From Fusobacterium_C sp036516095 (GTDB lineage: Bacteria; Fusobacteriota; Fusobacteriia; Fusobacteriales; Fusobacteriaceae), in assembly GCF_036516095.1 (NCBI RefSeq), contig NZ_DATBUM010000090.1:1-17834 (forward strand): a stretch of 17,834 nucleotides of DNA. The letters run 5' to 3'. A program made the position numbers and the translations under genes. Below are positions 6,673-14,599 of the stretch, one piece after another (within the stretch, counting starts at the first letter, position 1; every line of letters starts with the position of its first letter). Under the pieces are notes generated by a model. The model ran no database searches. It was not told the origin of the DNA and worked only from the letters and a program-made list of their open reading frames with translations.

Positions 6673-9198
6673 ATGAAAATAGAAATAAAAAGCTTGAATG
6701 CAGTGAGATTAACAAAATTATTCATTGCAGCAAGCCGTTGGCTTTCCAAATATGCTGATGTCTTAAATGATTTAAATGTGTATCCTGTCCCGGACGGAGA
6801 TACTGGAACAAATATGTCAATGACATTGCAAGCTGTGGAAAATGAATTAGTCAAATTAGATCATGAACCCAATATGAAAGAACTTTCCGAAATTGTCTCT
6901 GAAAATATTTTATTAGGAGCCAGAGGAAATTCCGGAACCATTTTATCACAAATCATTCAGGGATTTTTATCTGTAGTGGAAAATACAGAAGAAATTAGTA
7001 TTGAAATCGCTGCAAAAGCTTTTGTGGCTGCAAAAGATAAAGCCTATCAAGCAGTAAGTCAACCGGTAGAAGGTACCATTTTAACGGTCATTCGAAAAGT
7101 GGCGGAGGCTGCTATAGCCTATCAGGGACCCCAGGATGACTTCATCTTATTTTTAGTCCATTTGAAGAACATAGCAAATGAAGCGGTAGAAAATACCCCA
7201 AATGAACTTGCAAAATTAAAGGAAGCCGGAGTTGTAGATGCCGGAGGAAAGGGTATTTTTTATGTTCTGGAAGGATTTGAAAAGTCTGTTACCGATCCGG
7301 AAATGCTAAAAGATTTAGCGAGAATTGCAAAAGCAAAAACGGTAAAACGTGATAAACTGGAAATGGCTCAAGAAGAAGAAATTACTTTTAAATATTGTAC
7401 AGAATTTATTATAGAAAATGGAAACTTCCCTTTAGAAGATTATAAATCCAAAATAGGTCCTTTAGGTGATTCCATGGTTTGTGCACAGACAGCAAAAAAA
7501 ACAAAAACACACATCCATACAAATCATCCCGGACAAGTTTTAGAAATTGCCGCTGCATTGGGAAATTTAAATAACATTAAAATAGAAAATATGCTAATTC
7601 AACACCGAAATCTTTTAGTCACAGATGCGGAACTTTCTCAAGTCAAAGGAATTCCTAATCCACAAAAAGACACTTTCTTATTACGAAGTGAAAATGCAAC
7701 TCCAATTGCCTATTTTGCAATTGTTGATAATATGAATTTAGGAAATCGTTTTTTGGAAGATGGAGCTACTGCTGTCCTGGTGGGAGGACAAACAAAAAAT
7801 CCAAGTGTGTCCGATATTGAAACCGGATTAAAAAAAATTCATGCAAAAACCATTATTATTCTACCAAATAATAAAAATATCATCTCTTCCGCGAAAATGG
7901 CTGCAGAACGTTCTGAAAAAGAAATCATCGTCTTTGAAACCAAATCCATGTTGGAAGGTCATTATGTGGTAAAACATAAAGAAGAACCCATGGAAATTTT
8001 ATTACAACAGCTAGGTAGAAATTATTCTATTGAAATTACAAAGGCATCCAGAAATACAAAAGTAGATGATTTAGAAATTGAAAAAGGAGATTGTATTGCC
8101 CTGGTCAATGGAAGAATTGTGGAAAAAGCAAAAAACAATGCTACACTGATTAAAACACTCTATACCAGATATTTAAATCGAGACAGTTTAAGTATTTTCG
8201 CTGTTTTAGGACAAGACAAAGAAGAAGAAGGAATAAAAGCTCTGAAAGAGCATTCTCCTCGTATTCGCTATCAAGAATTTGAAGCAAAGCAGGAAAATTA
8301 TCCTTACTACATCTATGTGGAACAAAGAGATCCGAATCTACCTAGAATTGCTGTCGTGACGGATTCCGCTTCTGATTTGACTCCGGAATTGATGAAAGGT
8401 TATGATATTCATATGATTCCTCTTCGTTTAAAAATTGGAGACAAAAATTATGAAGATAGCGTTACTATCACTCGAAAAGAGTTTTGGAATAAAATTCTAC
8501 GAGAAAAAGTTTTACCAAAAACAACACAGCCTTCTCCTGCAGAATTTCATAAATTATATCAAAATTTATTTGATAAGGGGTATGAATCTATCATCACCAT
8601 TTTGTTATCCAGTAAGCTGAGCGGTACACAACAAGCTGCTAAAATTGCCAAAGAAATGATTGGAAATGACAAGGAAATTTACATTGTAGATTCGAAAGCA
8701 GTTACCTTTGCGGAAGCTCATCAAGTTTTGGAAGCTGCAAAATTAGTAAAAGAGGGAGCTAGTACCAAAACAGTATTGGAAAGACTTTATGAATTACAAG
8801 ATCAAATGAAATTATACTTTGCTGTAAATGATATCAGCTATCTGCAAAAAGGAGGAAGAATTGGAAGAGCTTCCTCTATTATCGGAGGTCTTTTAAAAGT
8901 AAAGCCCATTTTAAAATTGGAAGATGGAGAAGTTACTTTAGAAACCAAAGTAATTGGAGAAAGAGGAGCTTTATCCTATATGGAAAAATTAATTAAGAAT
9001 GAAGGAAAGAAGAATAGTATTATTCTTTATACTGCTTGGGGAGGAAGTAATCAAGAATTACACAATGCGGATGTTTTGAAAAAGACCTCCGAAGATTCTC
9101 GTAAAATAGAACATCGAGGACGTTTTGAAATCGGTCCTACGATCGGTTCCCACAGCGGACCGGTCTACGGTTTTGGAATGATTTCTAAAATTCGATAA
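6673..9198 (+). CDS. FakA-FakB fusion: DhaL/DAK2 fatty-acid-kinase-like protein with DegV domain
   Basis: The 841-residue protein contains what are usually two genes. Residues about 8-205 form a DAK2 (DhaL-type) kinase domain with DGDTGTNM (41-48, Mg-ATP aspartates) and GARGNSGT (82-89). Residues 237-330 match the FakA middle domain, with C242 and H280/H282 as likely zinc ligands. The YloV/FakA C-terminal domain shows GGQTKNPS (371-378) and LPNNKNI (397-403). From about residue 558 a complete DegV/FakB domain begins: VVTDSASDL, TTQPSPAEF (617-625), SSKLSGTQQAA, YLQKGGRIGR and GSHSGPVYGFG. FakB holds a free fatty acid and FakA phosphorylates its carboxyl group, giving acyl-phosphate for PlsX/PlsY. 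The fusion suggests one polypeptide doing both jobs; the biochemistry is inferred. GGAGGT (6658-6663) precedes the ATG, and an intrinsic terminator follows the gene. Confidence 0.93.
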   Translation: MKIEIKSLNAVRLTKLFIAASRWLSKYADVLNDLNVYPVPDGDTGTNMSMTLQAVENELVKLDHEPNMKELSEIVSENILLGARGNSGTILSQIIQGFLSVVENTEEISIEIAAKAFVAAKDKAYQAVSQPVEGTILTVIRKVAEAAIAYQGPQDDFILFLVHLKNIANEAVENTPNELAKLKEAGVVDAGGKGIFYVLEGFEKSVTDPEMLKDLARIAKAKTVKRDKLEMAQEEEITFKYCTEFIIENGNFPLEDYKSKIGPLGDSMVCAQTAKKTKTHIHTNHPGQVLEIAAALGNLNNIKIENMLIQHRNLLVTDAELSQVKGIPNPQKDTFLLRSENATPIAYFAIVDNMNLGNRFLEDGATAVLVGGQTKNPSVSDIETGLKKIHAKTIIILPNNKNIISSAKMAAERSEKEIIVFETKSMLEGHYVVKHKEEPMEILLQQLGRNYSIEITKASRNTKVDDLEIEKGDCIALVNGRIVEKAKNNATLIKTLYTRYLNRDSLSIFAVLGQDKEEEGIKALKEHSPRIRYQEFEAKQENYPYYIYVEQRDPNLPRIAVVTDSASDLTPELMKGYDIHMIPLRLKIGDKNYEDSVTITRKEFWNKILREKVLPKTTQPSPAEFHKLYQNLFDKGYESIITILLSSKLSGTQQAAKIAKEMIGNDKEIYIVDSKAVTFAEAHQVLEAAKLVKEGASTKTVLERLYELQDQMKLYFAVNDISYLQKGGRIGRASSIIGGLLKVKPILKLEDGEVTLETKVIGERGALSYMEKLIKNEGKKNSIILYTAWGGSNQELHNADVLKKTSEDSRKIEHRGRFEIGPTIGSHSGPVYGFGMISKIR

Positions 9199-9209
9199 TT
9201 TTCATTCGG

Positions 9210-9240
9210 AAGGCTGGAAAAATCTCTCCAGCCTTTTCTT
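9210..9240 (+). terminator. Rho-independent terminator after the FakA-FakB fusion gene
   Basis: A perfect 9-base-pair stem, AAGGCTGGA (9210-9218) with TCCAGCCTT (9227-9235), encloses an 8-base loop and is followed by TTTTCTT. It lies 12 bases after the stop codon of the fusion gene. It is the only convincing intrinsic terminator in the window and marks the end of the coaE block, although some read-through into the next genes is possible. Confidence 0.9.
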
Positions 9241-9261
9241 AAATATGTAAGGGAGGTATTT

Positions 9262-10191
9262 ATGAAATTTTCCAGTTATTTGCACCCACAATTTATCTTT
9301 ATGGATATTCAGAAAGAAACAAAGGAAGAAGTTATTCAAGAAATGATTCATCGTATTGCAGCAAAAAATTCCAGTATAAAAGAAAAAGAAACATTAATTG
9401 AAAAAATGGTTTTAAAAAGAGAACATGAAATTTCTACTGGCATCGGAGACGGAGTGGCTATTCCCCATGCAAGAATTGAAAATTTTGAAGATTTTATAGT
9501 ATCCATCGCCATTTTAGAAAAACCTGTTTTAGCTGAAATTGGAGCTAGTAATAAATTCGATGAAGTCACAGTTATCTTTTTAATTATTTCGGATGTTTTG
9601 AAAAATAAAAATATCTTGAAAGTCATGAGTGCCATTTCCAGAATTGTCATGAAAAACCCGGAAGTCTTTCATAAGATGAAAACAGAAAAAAATTCATCCA
9701 AAATTATTGATTATATCGAAAAAACGGGAATTGAAATTAGTCATAAAATTGTGGCGGAAGATGTTTTAAGCCCTGATATTATTCCCGTGCATCCGGAGGA
9801 TACTTTGGAAAATGTTGCCAAAAGATTCATTTTGGAACAAAAAACGGGACTTCCCGTGGTTGATACGGATGGAACTTTTTTAGGAGAAATCACCGAAAGA
9901 GAACTCATTGATTATGGAATGCCGGATTATCTTTCTTTAATGGGAGATCTAAACTTTTTGACGGTTGGAGAGCCCTTTGAAGAATATCTCATTCACGAAC
10001 AAACAACAAGCATTGAAAACTTATATCGAAAAGATAAAAAGATGATAAAAATTGACAGAAAAACACCGATTATGGAAATCTGTTTTATTATGGTATATAA
10101 GGGAATCCATCGTCTGTACGTCATTGACCATGGAAAATACTGTGGTATGATTACAAGATCGGATATTATCAAAAAAGTTTTACATATTTAG
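9262..10191 (+). CDS. PTS EIIA (fructose/Ntr-type) domain fused to a CBS domain pair
   Basis: The 309-residue protein starts with a PTS_EIIA_2 domain (about residues 1-150). H69 in GIGDGVAIPHAR is the usual phosphorylated histidine. A CBS pair follows (about 160-308); its halves show TGLPVVDTDGTFLGEITERE (195-214) and GIHRLYVID then YCGMITRSDI (281-302). CBS pairs typically bind adenine nucleotides. No EIIB or EIIC component is nearby, so this is unlikely to be a plain sugar transporter part. A regulatory role like that of PtsN (EIIA-Ntr) is more likely, perhaps on the permease encoded 14 bases downstream. A strong AAGGGAGG (9249-9256) precedes the ATG. No clear promoter is visible between the terminator and this gene, so it may rely on read-through or on a weak promoter in the gap. 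Confidence 0.9.
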   Translation: MKFSSYLHPQFIFMDIQKETKEEVIQEMIHRIAAKNSSIKEKETLIEKMVLKREHEISTGIGDGVAIPHARIENFEDFIVSIAILEKPVLAEIGASNKFDEVTVIFLIISDVLKNKNILKVMSAISRIVMKNPEVFHKMKTEKNSSKIIDYIEKTGIEISHKIVAEDVLSPDIIPVHPEDTLENVAKRFILEQKTGLPVVDTDGTFLGEITERELIDYGMPDYLSLMGDLNFLTVGEPFEEYLIHEQTTSIENLYRKDKKMIKIDRKTPIMEICFIMVYKGIHRLYVIDHGKYCGMITRSDIIKKVLHI

Positions 10192-10205
10192 TCAGGAGGA
10201 TAACA

Positions 10206-11480
10206 ATGTTCCTAGTATTAGCACTATGTATTTTCATAGCTGTTTTTTATTGTATTATTACTGAAAAAATTCCCACTCCTTGGGCAACTATGCTGGGAGG
10301 ATTAACTATGAGTTTATTGGGAATTCTCAGTCAAGAAAAGATTTTGGAAGCCATTTCAGAAAGATTGGAAATTCTTCTGCTTTTAATCGGAATGATGATT
10401 ATTGTTCTTCTTATTTCAGAAACAGGAGTCTTTCAGTGGTTTGCAATCAAAGTAGCCCAATTGGTTCATGGAGAACCTTTTCGTTTGATAATTCTATTAA
10501 CGGTTATCACCGCTGCCTGTTCCGCTTTTTTAGATAATGTTACCACCATTTTATTAATGGCCCCCGTTTCCATTCTATTGGCAAAGCAGTTACAATTAGA
10601 TCCCTTTCCTTTTGTCATCACGGAGGTCATGTCGGCAAATATTGGCGGTCTGGCAACTTTAATTGGAGATCCTACGCAACTTATCATCGGTGCGGAGGGA
10701 CATTTAAACTTTAATCAATTTTTAATGAATACCGCTCCTGTTTCCATTTTATCCATGCTTTCCTTGTTAACAACAACTTATCTTTTCTATGGAAGAAAGA
10801 TGAAAGTCAGCAATGAATTAAAAGCTCGTATTATGGAATTGGATTCTTCCAGAACTTTAAAAGAACCAAGTCTTTTAAAATTAGCAAGTGTTATTTTTTC
10901 TCTTGTCATCTTGGGATTTATTTTAAATAATTTTATCAATAAAGGCTTAGCGGTCATCTCTTTGTCCGGAGCTTTCTATCTGGTGGTTTTAGCCAAAAGA
11001 AAGCCAAAAGAGATTTTAGAAAATTTGGAATGGGAAACACTCTTTTTTTTCATGGGATTATTTATGATGATAAAAGGAATAGAAGAATTACAAATTATGA
11101 AGATGATTGGGGAATCTCTCATCAGAGCCACAGAGGGAAATTTTCATCTAGCCATTTTTTCTATTACATGGATTTCTGCTATTTTTACTTCTATCATCGG
11201 AAATGTAGCAAATGCAGCTACGATGTCCAAGATTATTCAAGTGATGATTCCAAGTTTTCATACACTCGGAGACACCAATATTTTTTGGTGGGCCTTGTCT
11301 TTCGGTTCCTGTTTGGGGGGAAATATTTCTCTACTTGGTTCTGCTACCAATGTTGTGGCAGTGGGAGCAGCCGCAAAAGCCGGATGTAAAATTGATTTTA
11401 TAAAATTTATGAAATTCGGTTCTTTAATTGCCATTGAAAATTTAATCATTGCCAGTTTATATTTATATTTTCGATATTAG
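10206..11480 (+). CDS. ArsB/NhaD/SLC13-type ion permease
   Basis: The 424-residue integral membrane protein has about ten or more hydrophobic segments and the two-fold repeat of the ion transporter superfamily. The first half shows SAFLDNVTTILLMAPV (106-121) and SANIGGLATLIGDPTQ (143-158). The second shows GNVANAAT (332-339) and SFGSCLGGNISLLGSATN (365-382). These re-entrant-loop motifs are shared by NhaD sodium/proton antiporters, ArsB, the mammalian P protein and citrate or dicarboxylate carriers, so the substrate remains open (Na+/H+, arsenite or an organic anion). No arsR or arsC is nearby, which argues weakly against arsenite. AGGAGGA (10194-10200) sits between the EIIA-CBS stop codon and the ATG. 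The tight spacing to both neighbours indicates one transcript. Confidence 0.9.
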   Translation: MFLVLALCIFIAVFYCIITEKIPTPWATMLGGLTMSLLGILSQEKILEAISERLEILLLLIGMMIIVLLISETGVFQWFAIKVAQLVHGEPFRLIILLTVITAACSAFLDNVTTILLMAPVSILLAKQLQLDPFPFVITEVMSANIGGLATLIGDPTQLIIGAEGHLNFNQFLMNTAPVSILSMLSLLTTTYLFYGRKMKVSNELKARIMELDSSRTLKEPSLLKLASVIFSLVILGFILNNFINKGLAVISLSGAFYLVVLAKRKPKEILENLEWETLFFFMGLFMMIKGIEELQIMKMIGESLIRATEGNFHLAIFSITWISAIFTSIIGNVANAATMSKIIQVMIPSFHTLGDTNIFWWALSFGSCLGGNISLLGSATNVVAVGAAAKAGCKIDFIKFMKFGSLIAIENLIIASLYLYFRY

Positions 11481-11489
11481 AGGAAGCTT

Positions 11490-12527
11490 ATGAAAGAAAA
11501 AGTAATTTTAGGGATGAGTGGCGGAGTCGATTCCGCTGTCGCTGCTTATCTTTTACAAAAAGAAGGATATGAAGTCATTGCGGTTCATTTTTCCGTCCAT
11601 AACACAGCTGTGACTCAAAAAGAGCTGCAAGACTCTCAAAGAATTGCAGACAAATTTTCTCTGACTCTCTATTCCTATTCCTTAGAAAAAGAGTTCCAAG
11701 AGAAAATCATTTCCTATTATTTGACAGAAACGGAAAAAGGAAAAACACCTTCTCCCTGTCCTCTCTGCGACGATAGTATAAAGTTTCATCTACTCTTTCA
11801 AGAGGCCGAAAAACAGGGAGCAAACTATGTCGCTACAGGACATTATGCAAGTATTTCCCAAAATAATATCTGCAATACTGTCCTATTGGAAGTAACGCAC
11901 CACATCCATAAAGATCAATGTTATATGTTGTATCGACTTACTCCAGAAAAATTAAAAAGAATATTATTTCCTTTGGCTTCTCTCGAAAAAGCAGAAGTAA
12001 GAGAACTGGCTAGAAAGATTGATTTATTTGTTTCTGAAAAAAAAGACAGTCAAGGAATTTGTTTTGCTCCGGAGGGATACCAAAACTTTTTAAAAAAATA
12101 TTTAGCCAATAAAATACAAAAAGGAAATTTTGTAGATGAGAAAGGAAATATTCTGGGAGAACACTTGGGATACCCTCTTTATACCTTAGGACAAAGGCGA
12201 GGATTGGGAATCAAAACAAAAGAAATTTGTTTCATTACTAAAATCGATCCCATAAAAAATGAAATTACTCTAGGCAGTTTTTTATCTTTAATGAGAGATA
12301 AAATCCAACTAGAAGACATTATCCTCCATATCCCCTTTGATAGATTAAAAGATATGGTACTCTTAGCTAGACCAAGATTTTCCAGTACAGGTTTTTTCGG
12401 AAAGCTGAAAAAAGAAGGGAAAGAAATTACCTTTCATTACTTTGAAAAGAATGCTCATAATACTCCCGGGCAACATCTGGTTTTATTTTATAAAAATTAT
12501 GTAGTAGGAGGAGGAATCATCCGATGA
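11490..12527 (+). CDS. mnmA: tRNA-specific 2-thiouridylase MnmA (divergent)
   Basis: MnmA adenylates and thiolates U34 of tRNAs for Lys, Glu and Gln. The 345-residue protein has the PP-loop SGGVDS (residues 10-15), ATGHY (115-119), the KDSQGICF segment with C191, and TLGQRRGLG. The segment TPSPCPLCDDSIKF aligns with the catalytic TPNP(D/C)xLCNxxIKF of the family. C93 matches the nucleophilic cysteine (E. coli C102) and C191 the second one (C199). The usual Asn after C93 is Asp here, and KDQSY is KDQCY, so it is somewhat off the consensus and may be one of two paralogues. The C-terminal beta-barrel domain is present but poorly conserved. AGAGGAAG overlaps the permease stop codon, and the last four bases overlap ligA. 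Confidence 0.88.
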   Translation: MKEKVILGMSGGVDSAVAAYLLQKEGYEVIAVHFSVHNTAVTQKELQDSQRIADKFSLTLYSYSLEKEFQEKIISYYLTETEKGKTPSPCPLCDDSIKFHLLFQEAEKQGANYVATGHYASISQNNICNTVLLEVTHHIHKDQCYMLYRLTPEKLKRILFPLASLEKAEVRELARKIDLFVSEKKDSQGICFAPEGYQNFLKKYLANKIQKGNFVDEKGNILGEHLGYPLYTLGQRRGLGIKTKEICFITKIDPIKNEITLGSFLSLMRDKIQLEDIILHIPFDRLKDMVLLARPRFSSTGFFGKLKKEGKEITFHYFEKNAHNTPGQHLVLFYKNYVVGGGIIR

Positions 12528-14545
12528 TTTCAAGAGAAAAAAAAGAAATGAGGAGAAAGGAACTCCAAAAAAAATTACAAATATATAGTGATGCCTATTA
12601 CAGTCAAAATGAAAGTTTGATTTCAGACTATGAATATGACATGTTACTAAAAGAATTGGAAAACTTAGAAACAGAATTACAGATAACAGATAGAGCTTCT
12701 ATCAGTCAAAAAGTGGGATCCAGTTTAAAAAATACAAAATTTAAAAAAACAGCTCATAAGACTCCTATGTTAAGTTTATCCAATACTTATCAAATTGGAG
12801 AAGTCGAAGATTTTATTTTTCGAGCAAAAAAAAATCTGAATATCACAGAAAATTTAGAAATGGAAATGGAAATAAAACTGGATGGACTTTCCATCAGCAT
12901 CATCTATGAACAAGGAAAATTACAAAGAGCTGTAACAAGGGGAGATGGAGTGATAGGCGAAGATGTTACGGAAAATGTCCTACAAATTGAGAGTATCCCT
13001 CCAGAGCTTTCTGAAAAGCTGGATATTGAAATTCGAGGAGAGATTGTTCTTCCTTTTACAGAATTTGAAACATTAAATCAAATGCGTATTGAAAAAGGAG
13101 AAGAAGTGTTTGCAAATCCAAGGAATGCTGCCAGTGGGACTCTTCGACAATTGGATCCGCAGGTTGTAAGGGAACGACATTTGTCGGCTTATTTTTACTT
13201 TATTGTAAACGCGGAACAATATGGAATTCATTCTCAAAAAGAAAGTATTTTATTCTTAGAAAAACTCTCTCTTCCTACCACAAAAATTTGTGAAGTTTTT
13301 CAAAATCTTCATGAATTAGAAACAAGAATTTCCTATTGGAGTATGGAACGAGAAAATTTACCTTATGAAACTGACGGTTTGGTTTTAAAAATCAATCACA
13401 TTGCTTTTTGGGAAAAATTAGGAAATACAGGAAAAAGTCCACGTTGGGCGGTCGCCTATAAATTTCCAGCCAAACAAGTAACGACAAAATTATTAGATAT
13501 TACCTGGCAAGTAGGAAGAACAGGAAAAATTACTCCTGTAGCGGAATTGAAAGAGGTAGAATTGTCGGGAAGTCGTGTCAAAAGAGCCAGTCTTCATAAC
13601 TATGACGAAATTCTGAGAAAGGATATTCGAATTGGAGATACTGTTTTTATAGAAAAAGCTGCTGAAATTATTCCACAAGTTATCAAAGCAGTGAAACAAG
13701 ATAGAACCGGAGAGGAAAAGAAAATCAAGGCTCCCGAACACTGTCCGATTTGTCATACCCTCCTGGAAAAAGAAGAGGGCCTTGTGGATTTAAAATGTGG
13801 AAACAAACACTGTCCCGGAAAAATTCAAGGAGAAATGGAATATTTTGTTTCGAGAGATGGAATGAATATTTCCGGCCTAGGTGGAAAAATCTTGGAGAAA
13901 TTCTTAAACCTTCGCTATTTACAAGATGTTGGAGATATTTACTATTTAAAAGAGAAAAAAGAAGAATTGGAACAGCTGGAAAAAATGGGAAAAAAGAGTA
14001 TTGAAAACCTTTTAACTTCCATTGAAGAAAGCAAAAAAGCAGCTTATGAAAAAGTTCTCTATGCGTTAGGGATTCCTTTTGTTGGAAAAGTTGCTGCAAA
14101 ACTGTTAGCAAAAGAAAGTAAAAATATTAATCAGCTTCAATCCATGACAGAAGAAAATTTAAAGCAAATAGAAGGAATCGGAGAGAAAATGGCTCACTCC
14201 ATCGTAGAATTTTTCCAAACGGAGAGTAAAAAGGAATTAATCAAAAAACTGAAAAAAGTTGGACTTTGTTTTGAAGAAAGCGATGAAAACATAACAACAA
14301 CATTTCTACAGGGAAAAACTTTCCTGGTAACGGGAACTCTTTCTCATTACACGAGAGCAGAATTACAAGAAGAAATTGAAAAACTGGGAGGAAGTAATCT
14401 AAGCTCCGTTAGTAAAAAACTTGATTATCTTATTGTGGGGGAAAAGGCAGGAGGCAAATTGGAAAAAGCAAAGGCACTGGGTACGGTTACAATTTTAACG
14501 GAGGAAGAATTCTTATCCTTTAAGGAAAAGTTGACGAAACAATGA
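12524..14545 (+). CDS. ligA: NAD-dependent DNA ligase
   Basis: LigA seals nicks during replication and repair using NAD. At 673 residues it has full family length with every domain: N-terminal Ia and adenylation domain with EIKLDG (K118, the AMP-accepting lysine) and TRGDGVIGEDVT; OB fold; four-cysteine zinc finger (C407, C410, C425, C430); helix-hairpin-helix repeats (about 510-590); and a C-terminal BRCT domain (about 593-668; FLVTGTLSHYTRAEL). The ATG overlaps the mnmA stop codon as ATGA. Its ribosome binding site AGGAGGAGG (12506-12514) lies within the last codons of mnmA, so translation is likely coupled. A run of nine A residues (12826-12834) interrupts the adenylation domain coding region but the frame is intact. 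Confidence 0.97.
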   Translation: MISREKKEMRRKELQKKLQIYSDAYYSQNESLISDYEYDMLLKELENLETELQITDRASISQKVGSSLKNTKFKKTAHKTPMLSLSNTYQIGEVEDFIFRAKKNLNITENLEMEMEIKLDGLSISIIYEQGKLQRAVTRGDGVIGEDVTENVLQIESIPPELSEKLDIEIRGEIVLPFTEFETLNQMRIEKGEEVFANPRNAASGTLRQLDPQVVRERHLSAYFYFIVNAEQYGIHSQKESILFLEKLSLPTTKICEVFQNLHELETRISYWSMERENLPYETDGLVLKINHIAFWEKLGNTGKSPRWAVAYKFPAKQVTTKLLDITWQVGRTGKITPVAELKEVELSGSRVKRASLHNYDEILRKDIRIGDTVFIEKAAEIIPQVIKAVKQDRTGEEKKIKAPEHCPICHTLLEKEEGLVDLKCGNKHCPGKIQGEMEYFVSRDGMNISGLGGKILEKFLNLRYLQDVGDIYYLKEKKEELEQLEKMGKKSIENLLTSIEESKKAAYEKVLYALGIPFVGKVAAKLLAKESKNINQLQSMTEENLKQIEGIGEKMAHSIVEFFQTESKKELIKKLKKVGLCFEESDENITTTFLQGKTFLVTGTLSHYTRAELQEEIEKLGGSNLSSVSKKLDYLIVGEKAGGKLEKAKALGTVTILTEEEFLSFKEKLTKQ

Positions 14546-14561
14546 TTATGTGATAGCATAA
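14531..14561 (+). promoter_or_regulatory. Putative secA promoter with overlapping dyad
   Basis: TTGACG (14531-14536) and TAGCAT (14554-14559) are 17 bases apart, and the second is preceded by TGA, an extended -10 arrangement. The -35 box lies within the last codons of ligA. A 5-base inverted repeat, TTATG (14546-14550) and CATAA (14557-14561), spans the -10 region. With no U-tract it is not a terminator. The secA ribosome binding site AAGGAAG (14584-14590) follows. This promoter would allow secA to be expressed apart from the ligA block; it is unproven. Confidence 0.4.
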
Positions 14562-14599
14562 GTATGGATAAATATAAAAATAAAAGGAAGTAAAAAAAT

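Noticed and set aside
10280..11389. Two plus-strand open frames (10280-10537 and 11030-11389) inside the permease gene.
   Set aside because: They have unusual composition, no ribosome binding site and no family resemblance, while the permease frame carries conserved repeat motifs across the same bases.
13493..14111. Overlapping open frames on both strands within ligA.
   Set aside because: They cover the zinc-finger and helix-hairpin-helix coding region of ligA, which is plainly the real gene.
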